A stretch of 5,816 nt of DNA from contig JAGQOI010000303.1 of assembly GCA_020427625.1 (NCBI GenBank), positions 1 to 5,816 of the forward strand, given 5' to 3'. The notes under the pieces are model-generated. The model saw nothing but the letters and a program-made list of their open reading frames with translations, was not told the origin of the DNA and did not search any database. This DNA is from Phycisphaerales bacterium (lineage in GTDB: Bacteria; Planctomycetota; Phycisphaerae; Phycisphaerales; SM1A02). The position numbers and the translations under genes are program-made. The stretch's first letter is position 1, and every line of letters begins with the position of its first letter. Positions 1 to 5,336 of the stretch are shown here, piece after piece.

Positions 1-938
1 CACGCGTCCGCGTGATCCGGTTGCCGCCGGATGGCGTCCCGGTACGCGCGATCCGCTTCGTCGATCCGGTCCGTGCGGGCCAGCAGGTCCGCGAGACTCA
101 CCCGCGCGTCGACGGCGCGCGGATCCAGATCGATGGCGATGCGGAGATGCGACTCGGCCATCTCCAGTTCCGCGGCACACTCCAGCGTCCGTGCCGCGAC
201 GTGATGCACGCTCGCGTCGTGCGGCCAATGTTCGAGGGCTCGCCGCGCCTCCGCCGTCGCGACGCGAATCTCGCGGCGATCGAGCAGCGCGTCGATGAGC
301 GTCACGGCGGTCTCGGCGCGTTCGGGATCGAGGGCGTTCGCGCGACGCAGCGCGCTCAGCGCGTCGTCCCAGCGATCGACGCGGCGCAGCACGGCGCCGA
401 GCGCGCTCCACGCGATCGCGGACTCGGGGGCGAGCGCCGTCGCACGTTCGAGCGATTCGATCGCGTCGACGTGTCGCCCGAGATGCGCCAGCACGGTGCC
501 GCGCATGAGATGATGGTCCGGCTCGTTCGGTTCGCGACGGGCGGCTTCGGCCCACGCGTCGGCGGCCTCGTCGAGGCGCCCCTGGCGTTCGCGCACGAGG
601 GCGAGATCCACCCAGGCGCGCACGAAGGTCGGCAGCGTGACGGTCGCCTGCGCGAAGGCCGTCGCGGCGTCATCGAGTCGTCCCGCGTCGATGTCGAGTT
701 GGCCGCGGGCGTGCCACGCGAGCCCGGGCTGGTCCGTCGCCTCGATCGCGCGCTGCACGAGGGCCATCGCTTCGTTCGGGCGACCGTCACGGGCGCACAG
801 GAGGCCGAGCAGGCGCAGCGCTTCGTGGTGGCGGGGATCGGCGTCGAGCACGGCGCGATACGCGCCCTCGGCGTCGGCGAGCGCGCCGGCCTGGTGCCGC
901 CGGACGCCCCGGACGAAGTGGTCGGCGGTCGCGGTCAT
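1..938 (-). CDS. TPR-repeat protein, C-terminus beyond the left edge
   Basis: The reverse strand reads open from an ATG at 938-936 to the window edge, giving 312 codons of a longer protein with no stop. The sequence is almost entirely tetratricopeptide repeats: about nine back-to-back 34-residue units cover residues 5-310. The turn proline recurs at residues 35, 103, 137, 171, 205, 239, 273 and 307; the only missed position is 69, where a proline sits at 71. Typical TPR residues (G/A at positions 8 and 20, bulky residues at 11 and 24) recur, as in GRLDDAATAFAQA and GRLDEAADAWAEA. There is no signal peptide or membrane segment, so the visible part is probably cytoplasmic. TPR arrays form superhelical protein-binding scaffolds. 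In bacteria such an N-terminal array is often followed by a catalytic domain, for example a sulfotransferase or glycosyltransferase, but that part is not visible here. The start is supported by GGAG at 951-948, nine bases upstream. The gene is divergent from the histidine kinase. The repeat assignment is secure; the function is unknown. Confidence 0.9.
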   Translation of the reverse strand, partial: MTATADHFVRGVRRHQAGALADAEGAYRAVLDADPRHHEALRLLGLLCARDGRPNEAMALVQRAIEATDQPGLAWHARGQLDIDAGRLDDAATAFAQATVTLPTFVRAWVDLALVRERQGRLDEAADAWAEAARREPNEPDHHLMRGTVLAHLGRHVDAIESLERATALAPESAIAWSALGAVLRRVDRWDDALSALRRANALDPERAETAVTLIDALLDRREIRVATAEARRALEHWPHDASVHHVAARTLECAAELEMAESHLRIAIDLDPRAVDARVSLADLLARTDRIDEADRAYRDAIRRQPDHADA

Positions 939-978
939 GGCGGGGAACTCCGGGACGGGGGGGTTGCGGGAGAGGTAT

Positions 979-1030
979 CGACCGATCCGCGCGGCCGCCG
1001 AAGCGGAAGTCGCCGACTTCTTATCGGTCG
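979..1030. repeat. Inverted repeat in the divergent control region, with an inner hairpin
   Basis: CGACCGAT at 979-986 is repeated in inverse as ATCGGTCG at 1023-1030, a perfect 8-base match with 36 bases between the arms. Inside it, GAAGTC at 1006-1011 and GACTTC at 1015-1020 form a perfect 6-base-pair stem with a 3-base loop, followed by TT. The outer right arm overlaps the candidate -10 of the TPR promoter. The arms are 44 bases apart start to start, roughly four helical turns. It could be an operator pair or an RNA structure; chance is possible in GC-rich DNA. Confidence 0.4.
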
Positions 1031-1047
1031 CCTCGCGCTCTTGTCAG
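1012..1047 (-). promoter_or_regulatory. Candidate sigma70-type promoter for the TPR gene
   Basis: On the minus strand CTGACA (1047-1042, five of six matches to TTGACA) is followed after 16 bases by GATAAG (1025-1020, four of six matches to TATAAT). Transcription would begin near 1012, leaving a leader of about 75 bases before the ATG at 938. The -10 overlaps the right arm of an inverted repeat, so a regulator could act here. This is a motif match only, and planctomycete promoter consensus is poorly fixed. Confidence 0.35.
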
Positions 1048-1069
1048 ACCGGCGACCGGGCACGACGAT
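1041..1069 (+). promoter_or_regulatory. Candidate leaderless promoter for the histidine kinase
   Basis: TTGTCA at 1041-1046 (five of six to TTGACA) and GACGAT at 1064-1069 (three of six to TATAAT) are 17 bases apart. The -10 ends six bases before the GTG at 1076, so the expected transcription start falls on the start codon. No Shine-Dalgarno sequence precedes the GTG at a usable distance, which fits a leaderless message. The -35 overlaps the -35 of the divergent TPR promoter on the other strand. The weak -10 keeps confidence low. Confidence 0.25.
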
Positions 1070-1075
1070 GGGGTC

Positions 1076-1927
1076 GTGTCGTGGCTCACCTTCTTCGGCG
1101 GCGTTCTTGTCGGCCTCCTCATCGCGGCGCCGATCCTGCGCATCCTGTTGCGGCGGGTCGAGGCGCGGGTGCGGGCGGCGGAGCGTCGGGCCCGCCAGTC
1201 GGAGCGACTCGCCGAACTCGGGTCGATGACGTCGGGTCTCGCCCACGAGATCCGCAACCCGCTGTCGACCATCGGGCTCAACGCCCAACTGCTCGCCGAG
1301 GGGATCTCCGAAGCGAGGATGGACGACGACGAGCGGGATCGCCTGCGGCGGCGCACCGAGGCGCTGGGGCGCGAGACCGAACGACTGCGCGGGATCCTCG
1401 AGGACTTCCTCCGCTTCGCCGGGCGCATCCGGCTCGACCCCCAGCCCTGCGACCTCGTCCGCCTCGTCGACGAGGTCGCCGACTTCTATCACCCGCAGTG
1501 CGACCAACAGGGCATCGTGCTGCGCACCCAACTCCCGCGCGTGCCGATCGAGATCGCCCTCGACGAAGGCCTGTTCAAGCAGGCGCTGCTCAACCTCATG
1601 ATCAACGCGACGCAGGCGATGGCGAGTTCGGTGCCGATCGCGGCCGACGGCGTCCCCCGCGGCGACCTCATCCTCCGTGTCGATACGGACGCGGACCACG
1701 TGTCCGTGCACGTCATCGACACCGGCCCGGGCATCCCGGACGACAAGATCGAGGAGATCTTCCGGCCCTACGTCTCGCACCGACGCGCGGGCACCGGGCT
1801 CGGCCTGCCGACGGCGCGCCGGATCGTCGAGGAGCACGGCGGCCGTCTCGTCGTGCACTCGGAGCCGGGCAAGGGCAGTGATTTCGTGATCGAACTGCCG
1901 CGCGCGACACCGCGACCGTCCGCGTGA
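1076..1927 (+). CDS. Small membrane-anchored sensor histidine kinase (HisKA-HATPase)
   Basis: This 283-residue protein is a two-component histidine kinase: it autophosphorylates on a histidine using ATP and passes the phosphate to a response regulator. Residues about 4-25 form one hydrophobic membrane helix, followed by an arginine-rich amphipathic stretch (26-46). The HisKA domain has its H box around His57 (GLAHEIRNPLS). The HATPase domain shows an N box with Asn173 and Asn177 (LLNLMINATQAM), a G1 box at 215-220 (DTGPGI), an F-box-like FRPY at 229-232 and a G2 box at 239-244 (GTGLGL). All catalytic boxes look intact. The H-box style resembles NtrB/ZraS-like kinases. No PAS, HAMP or extracytoplasmic sensor domain is present, so the signal is unclear; it may be sensed in the membrane or through a partner protein. 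The start is GTG, with no in-frame ATG immediately upstream and no clear ribosome binding site. It ends 40 bases from the convergent ANTAR regulator, its likely partner by proximity. Confidence 0.93.
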   Translation: MSWLTFFGGVLVGLLIAAPILRILLRRVEARVRAAERRARQSERLAELGSMTSGLAHEIRNPLSTIGLNAQLLAEGISEARMDDDERDRLRRRTEALGRETERLRGILEDFLRFAGRIRLDPQPCDLVRLVDEVADFYHPQCDQQGIVLRTQLPRVPIEIALDEGLFKQALLNLMINATQAMASSVPIAADGVPRGDLILRVDTDADHVSVHVIDTGPGIPDDKIEEIFRPYVSHRRAGTGLGLPTARRIVEEHGGRLVVHSEPGKGSDFVIELPRATPRPSA

Positions 1928-1967
1928 CCGGTCGGTCGTCGGGAGCGGTTGCCACGGGCCGTCGCGA

Positions 1968-2630
1968 TCACTCGTCGGCGAAGAGGTTTTCGTTTTCGAG
2001 GATGGACCGGGCGACGTCGGCGAGCGTGCGTCGGTTGTTGCGGGCCTGTCGTTGGAGGAGCTTCATGGCTTCGGGTTCGGTCGTGCTCTTGCGGCGCACG
2101 ATGATCCACTTCGCCTGTTCGATGATCTTGCGGGCTTCGAGGCGCTCCTTGAGCGAGCGGATCTCGCCGTACTGGCCGACCGCGTCGAGGTACCGGCCCC
2201 AGGCGACGGAGATGCCGACGCGGAGCTGGTCCTGGGTGACGGGCTTGAGGAGATAGCCGAACACGCCCGCGCGATTCGCGACCTGCACGTAGCCGGGGTC
2301 GGAGTACGCCGAGAGGATGACGACGGGAATCGCCATCTGCTTGTAGATGATCTCCGATGCCGCGAGACCGTCCGTCTTGGGCATGCGGAGGTCGAGGAGC
2401 GCCATGTCGGGGCGGAGGTCGCGGCACATCTCGATCGCGGCGTCGCCGTCGGCCGCGGGACCGAGGACGACGTACCCGAGATCGGACAGGCTGCTCTTCA
2501 GACCGGCGGCGACGAGGTGTTCGTCGTCCGCGATGAGGACCCGCGTGGGTTGCTCGGGGAGTTTGCGCCCGGCGGCGGCCTCGAGCAGATCCGTGGCTGC
2601 CGGCTCTTCGGTGATGACGTCGTTGCTCAT
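1968..2630 (-). CDS. Response regulator with REC and ANTAR domains
   Basis: This 220-residue protein begins with a variable 28-residue tail, then a REC receiver domain (about 29-145) and a C-terminal ANTAR domain (about 157-212). REC landmarks are Asp35 and Asp36 in the acidic pocket, the phospho-acceptor Asp80 (ALLDLRMP), Ser107 at the switch position and the Lys129-Pro130 pair. A helical linker (LKERLEARKIIEQAKWII) leads into the ANTAR three-helix region, ending in TLADVARSIL. ANTAR domains in known family members (AmiR, NasR, EutV) bind paired RNA hairpins and block premature transcription termination; phosphorylation typically drives dimerisation. The same output is inferred here, with targets unknown. 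The phosphate donor is probably the convergent histidine kinase. The ATG at 2630 has a strong ribosome binding site nine bases upstream. The gene may be transcribed alone from its own promoter in the gap after the topoisomerase gene. Confidence 0.93.
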   Translation of the reverse strand: MSNDVITEEPAATDLLEAAAGRKLPEQPTRVLIADDEHLVAAGLKSSLSDLGYVVLGPAADGDAAIEMCRDLRPDMALLDLRMPKTDGLAASEIIYKQMAIPVVILSAYSDPGYVQVANRAGVFGYLLKPVTQDQLRVGISVAWGRYLDAVGQYGEIRSLKERLEARKIIEQAKWIIVRRKSTTEPEAMKLLQRQARNNRRTLADVARSILENENLFADE

Positions 2631-2639
2631 GGGCGTCGT

Positions 2640-2648
2640 CTCCTCTCC
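2640..2648 (-). promoter_or_regulatory. Strong Shine-Dalgarno site of the ANTAR regulator
   Basis: On the minus strand GGAGAGGAG runs from 2648 to 2640, with nine bases between it and the ATG at 2630. It is the clearest ribosome binding site in the window and fixes the start of the regulator. A 5-base-pair hairpin (2651-2668) ends three bases upstream of it. Confidence 0.75.
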
Positions 2649-2650
2649 GA

Positions 2651-2690
2651 TTCCCGACCCACGGGGAAGACGCGAGCGACGACACGGTCA
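2651..2690 (-). other. Two small hairpins in the leader of the ANTAR regulator
   Basis: In the minus-strand leader, GAC (2689-2687) and GTC (2680-2678) form a short stem, extended by one U-G wobble, around a 6-base loop CGTGTC. Further downstream TTCCC (2668-2664) and GGGAA (2655-2651) form a 5-base-pair stem with an 8-base loop, or a 6-base loop if a C-C mismatch closes it. The second stem ends next to the ribosome binding site. ANTAR proteins recognise tandem hexaloop hairpins, so autoregulation is thinkable. However, both loops lack the A usually found at loop position 1, and the first stem is weak. Confidence 0.2.
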
Positions 2691-2722
2691 TCGCGCACTT
2701 CGATCGGGCCAGTCAATCGGGT

Positions 2723-2753
2723 ATTCTACCCAGATCCATGGCGATCCGGTCAA
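2723..2753 (-). promoter_or_regulatory. Candidate sigma70-type promoter for the ANTAR regulator
   Basis: On the minus strand TTGACC (2753-2748, five of six to TTGACA) is followed after 19 bases by TAGAAT (2728-2723, five of six to TATAAT). The spacing is one or two bases longer than ideal. Transcription would start near 2716 and give a leader of about 85 bases before the ATG. It lies just past the stop of the topoisomerase gene, so the regulator need not depend on read-through from it. Confidence 0.45.
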
Positions 2754-2803
2754 CCCCCGCGACGCCGAACCTGCGGAATGGACGACATTTCCGGGCGGAT
2801 CGA

Positions 2804-4006
2804 TCAGTCGAGGAAGTCGCCCGACGCCAGCCGGTCGGGCACGTAGGTCTCGGTGACGTACGAGATCCCCTTCGTGATGAGCGACTCGACCTCCATCTTG
2901 AAGCCGTTCGTGAGCATCCGCTTGATCTCCCGCTGCCAGGGCTTCTTGTCGCGGAACCACGGATAGTTCGCGATCTGCTTCGCCCGGGCGAGGTCGCGCT
3001 CGTTCAGATCGATCTTCACGTCGTCCGACAGGTCGTAGGCCGCGTAGTCCTCGGCCCGGATCCCGATGAACCGGGCGTTCGGCACCGCCATCCGCCCGCT
3101 CTCGAACGCGAGGTTGATCGACCCCTGCTTGATCACGCTGTAGATGTAGTGCCCCCACGGATCACAGTCGAGCAGGCAGTACACCGGCAGCTTCAACTCG
3201 TGGTTCAGGCGGTGCAGCAGACGCCGCACGCCCCGAGGCGGCTGACCGCCGCCCTCCGTCAGAATGCAGTTGTGGCGTTCCCAGAACCGGTCCTCGTTGA
3301 ACCGGCTCCAGACCGTGCCCTTCTCGACGTGCAGCACGAAGTCGGCCTCGCACGTGCCGAACTGGAGCACGTTCGCCTCGACGATGCTCGGGATCGCGTA
3401 CCCGCCCGACCCCATCCGACGCAGGTTGATCTCGTCGCCGCTGTCGATGATCGTCAGGTTCCCGGCCATCTTGCCGGCTTCCTTCGCGTACAGGTGCAGG
3501 TTCTCCCGCAACGAGTCGATCGCGACCTCCAGGTCCTCCAGGATCGAATCCGACTCGCTCTGATCGTCGAACGTGCTCTCCTTCGTGCCCGCGATCGTGT
3601 GCTTCGTCTTGTAGTACATGCCACGAAGACTCAGCGTCTTGCCCTCGCCGATCACCTCGCGGCACCCGTTCGCGAGCAGCATCGTCTGCATGAACTTCTT
3701 CGCCTGATTCAGGTTGAAGAGGTTCCGTCGCTGGGTGTTGGTGCCCATCTCGAGGATGCGCTTCGTCTTGTTGAACGTCACGTTCGACACCGCCCGGGTC
3801 GGAATGTCGACGTACGGATCACGCTTCGCCAGACTCGTCTTCACGACCTGCGCCGCCATCCGCTCGATCTTGTCGATCGTCTCCCGGTCACGCTTCAGAC
3901 CGGCTTCGCTCGGCGGACGGGCCGGACGCGCCGGCGGCGGAGCGACCTTCTTCTTCGTCGTCGTCGTCGATCGGGCCGTCGTCGTTCGCGTCTTCTTCTT
4001 CGCCAT
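2804..4006 (-). CDS. top6A: DNA topoisomerase VI subunit A (Spo11-like)
   Basis: This 400-residue protein is the DNA-cutting subunit of topoisomerase VI, a type IIB enzyme that makes double-strand breaks with 2-base overhangs through a tyrosine-DNA link and normally works as an A2B2 tetramer with an ATPase B subunit. After a Lys/Thr/Pro-rich tail (1-33) comes the winged-helix 5Y-CAP domain with the catalytic motif RGMYY at 128-132; Tyr132, or its neighbour Tyr131, is the expected nucleophile. The Toprim domain supplies the metal-binding acids Glu228 (VEKG) and the DxD motif Asp280/Asp282 (DCDPWG). The length is close to archaeal A subunits (about 370-390) plus the tail, so it is not a mini-A form. 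The ATG at 4006 has no clear Shine-Dalgarno sequence, but the ORF start matches the tail. Neither neighbour is a B subunit: downstream is the ANTAR regulator and upstream a membrane protein. Conserved residues suggest an active enzyme whose B partner is encoded elsewhere. Confidence 0.95.
   Translation of the reverse strand: MAKKKTRTTTARSTTTTKKKVAPPPARPARPPSEAGLKRDRETIDKIERMAAQVVKTSLAKRDPYVDIPTRAVSNVTFNKTKRILEMGTNTQRRNLFNLNQAKKFMQTMLLANGCREVIGEGKTLSLRGMYYKTKHTIAGTKESTFDDQSESDSILEDLEVAIDSLRENLHLYAKEAGKMAGNLTIIDSGDEINLRRMGSGGYAIPSIVEANVLQFGTCEADFVLHVEKGTVWSRFNEDRFWERHNCILTEGGGQPPRGVRRLLHRLNHELKLPVYCLLDCDPWGHYIYSVIKQGSINLAFESGRMAVPNARFIGIRAEDYAAYDLSDDVKIDLNERDLARAKQIANYPWFRDKKPWQREIKRMLTNGFKMEVESLITKGISYVTETYVPDRLASGDFLD
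3947..4006 (-). repeat. Triplet-rich low-complexity start of top6A
   Basis: The first 20 codons of the topoisomerase A gene consist mostly of lysine AAG and threonine ACG/ACC-type triplets, seen on the plus strand as runs of TTC and GTC. The encoded tail is nearly mirror-like: KKKT, then TTT, ARS, TTTT and KKK. It is probably disordered and basic, suited to non-specific DNA contact. Triplet runs of this kind can change length by slippage. Confidence 0.7.
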
Positions 4007-4110
4007 CTGGTGCTCGATCCACGGGTCATTCGTCGGCCGGGCCGCCGCGTCGGCGGGTCACGCCTCCCAGAGTATCGGACGTCGCCGCTCCCGGGCTTTG
4101 AACCCGACGC

Positions 4111-5280
4111 TCAACCCTCGGAATCGTCCCCGTCCGACCACGCCTCCGCATCGTCCAGACGCGCCGACAACCACCGACGGAGGCCCGCCGACACCTCCGT
4201 CGCCGCGGCGCCGATCACCAATGCCAGGGCCATCGTCCCCCCGAGACGGTCTGTCCAGAGACCGAGGGCGACGATCGCGACCTGCATCGGGCCCGCCGCG
4301 TAGAGCGGCAACCCGAGGCGCATCGCCGTCCATCCCCGCCGCCCGCCCGGCAGCAGCGCACCGATCGTCGCGCCGAGCCACCGACCGTCCCCCGACACGA
4401 TGAGCACCGCCGCGATCGGCCAGAACGACGCGTGCAGGAACGGCTCAATCCGCAGCATCGTCATCGCCGCGAGGCCGGGCAGGAGAACGCCCATCGTCAG
4501 CGCACGCGTCACCCGGCCGCCGCGCCTCGTCACGAGCCAGCCGACCGGGATCCCGAGCAGCGCCACCAGCGCCCACGGCGACGCCCGCATCGCGAACACG
4601 ATCGCCGCGACCGCCAGCAGCGTCGCGACCCGACCCGCCTGACGCACGAGATGCGCGCCGCCACGTTCCGCGGCATCGGCGATCATCGCATCCGTCGACG
4701 TCATCGCCCACGGCCCGATCGCGACCGCCGCCGCCGCCGTCAGCGCCGTCTCCACGTCCGATCCCCACCACGTCGCGAGCAGCATGACGACGCCACCCGG
4801 CAGCAGCGCGGCCCATCCGCCGATGCTCGTCGCCGCGATCGGTCCGGCGCCGCCCGTTCGCGCCTCGACGTGCAGCGCGCCGCCCGCGAGCAGCACGAGC
4901 GCCACGATCCCCAGCACGCCGACGCGCAGGGGCGCCTGGTGGGTCCGCTCCGCGTCGTGCATGACCCGCTCCGCCGTCGCAAGACGCGCGCGCAGGTCCG
5001 CCAGCGTGTCCGAAGGGTCGCCGCCCGTCGCGTCGGCGACGTGCATCGTCGCCTGCACGTCGTTCCGCAGACGCATGACCGCCGCGCGCTCGGCGACCGC
5101 GCCGACGACCTGACGCTCGAAGACCTCCGGCGCGAGGCGACCGGCGACGCCCGGACCGAGCAGGAGTCCCGCGAGCACGCCGCCGAGCACCGCGGCACCG
5201 GGACAGCCCGACGCCCGCAACGCCGCCGCGACCGCCGCCGCACCCGCCAGAACCACCATGAACACGACGACCGTCGCCAT
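4111..5280 (-). CDS. Polytopic membrane protein, distantly Kef/CPA2 antiporter-like
   Basis: This 389-residue protein has about 10-12 hydrophobic helices, for example at about 3-21, 29-48, 118-136, 150-170, 178-195, 217-232, 237-251, 284-296, 322-342 and 345-365. The first two helices look like the opening of Kef-type cation:proton antiporters: CPGAAVLGGVLAG followed by LLLGPGV. The segment AMTSTDAMI around 192-200 and GR at 216-217 resemble the unwound-helix region of that family. However, the helix after it reads AVAAIV (223-228), where active antiporters carry an acidic ion-binding pair. A hydrophilic, charged stretch (about 49-116) interrupts helices 2 and 3, and the C-terminus is acidic (DDAEAWSDGDDSEG). 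Transport activity is therefore uncertain; it may be a degenerate relative or an unrelated membrane protein. The ATG at 5280 lacks a Shine-Dalgarno sequence but has TATGCT six bases upstream. Met8 is a possible alternative start. The gene lies 104 bases upstream of top6A on the same strand and may be co-transcribed with it. Confidence 0.8.
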   Translation of the reverse strand: MATVVVFMVVLAGAAAVAAALRASGCPGAAVLGGVLAGLLLGPGVAGRLAPEVFERQVVGAVAERAAVMRLRNDVQATMHVADATGGDPSDTLADLRARLATAERVMHDAERTHQAPLRVGVLGIVALVLLAGGALHVEARTGGAGPIAATSIGGWAALLPGGVVMLLATWWGSDVETALTAAAAVAIGPWAMTSTDAMIADAAERGGAHLVRQAGRVATLLAVAAIVFAMRASPWALVALLGIPVGWLVTRRGGRVTRALTMGVLLPGLAAMTMLRIEPFLHASFWPIAAVLIVSGDGRWLGATIGALLPGGRRGWTAMRLGLPLYAAGPMQVAIVALGLWTDRLGGTMALALVIGAAATEVSAGLRRWLSARLDDAEAWSDGDDSEG

Positions 5281-5286
5281 GTCCAG

Positions 5287-5292
5287 AGCATA
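5287..5292 (-). promoter_or_regulatory. Candidate -10 element, leaderless start of the membrane protein
   Basis: On the minus strand TATGCT (5292-5287) matches the TANNNT core of -10 elements and ends six bases before the ATG at 5280, placing the transcription start at or beside the start codon. No convincing -35 lies 16-19 bases upstream, and no Shine-Dalgarno sequence is present. Confidence 0.3.
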
Positions 5293-5321
5293 CGTCGGCC
5301 CTGCCGTCCCGGTCGCGAGGC

Positions 5322-5327
5322 TAGACT
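5322..5327 (+). promoter_or_regulatory. Candidate -10 element upstream of the secreted protein
   Basis: TAGACT at 5322-5327 fits TANNNT and ends nine bases before the ATG at 5337, so the message would be leaderless or nearly so. GAGG at 5317-5320 is too far (16 bases) to act well as a ribosome binding site for this start. No clear -35 is visible. Confidence 0.25.
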
Positions 5328-5336
5328 TCCGGCATC

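Noticed and set aside
12..1229. Long plus-strand open frame opposite the TPR gene and running into the kinase.
   Set aside because: It is a GC-rich shadow: the translation is Arg/Gly-rich without domain pattern, while the opposite strand gives clean 34-residue TPR periodicity.
935..1858. A 307-codon minus-strand open frame opposite the histidine kinase.
   Set aside because: The plus strand carries all the kinase boxes; the antisense product has no recognisable motif and would overlap the start of the TPR gene.
1913..1967. Possible bidirectional terminator between the convergent kinase and regulator: CGACCG (1913-1918) can pair with CGGTCG (1929-1934).
   Set aside because: The stem is only six base pairs with a 10-base loop, overlaps the kinase stop codon, and has no T tract on either strand.
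1768..2691. A minus-strand open frame starting at 2691, upstream of and overlapping the ANTAR regulator in another frame.
   Set aside because: Its product is an Arg/Pro/His-rich shadow without domains, and it lacks a good ribosome binding site. The regulator frame has a strong site and complete REC and ANTAR motifs.
4088..4112. On the minus strand, GGGTTCAAAGCCC resembles a tRNA T-arm with a TTC loop.
   Set aside because: The loop ends in G where a pyrimidine is expected, no acceptor stem or CCA end follows, and the place where the D and anticodon arms should be is coding sequence of the membrane protein. It is at most a small hairpin after that gene, without a T tract.
2738..4303. A 521-codon plus-strand open frame antisense to top6A.
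   Set aside because: The reverse strand encodes an unmistakable topoisomerase VI A subunit; the antisense translation is Arg/Leu/Val-rich low-information sequence caused by codon bias.
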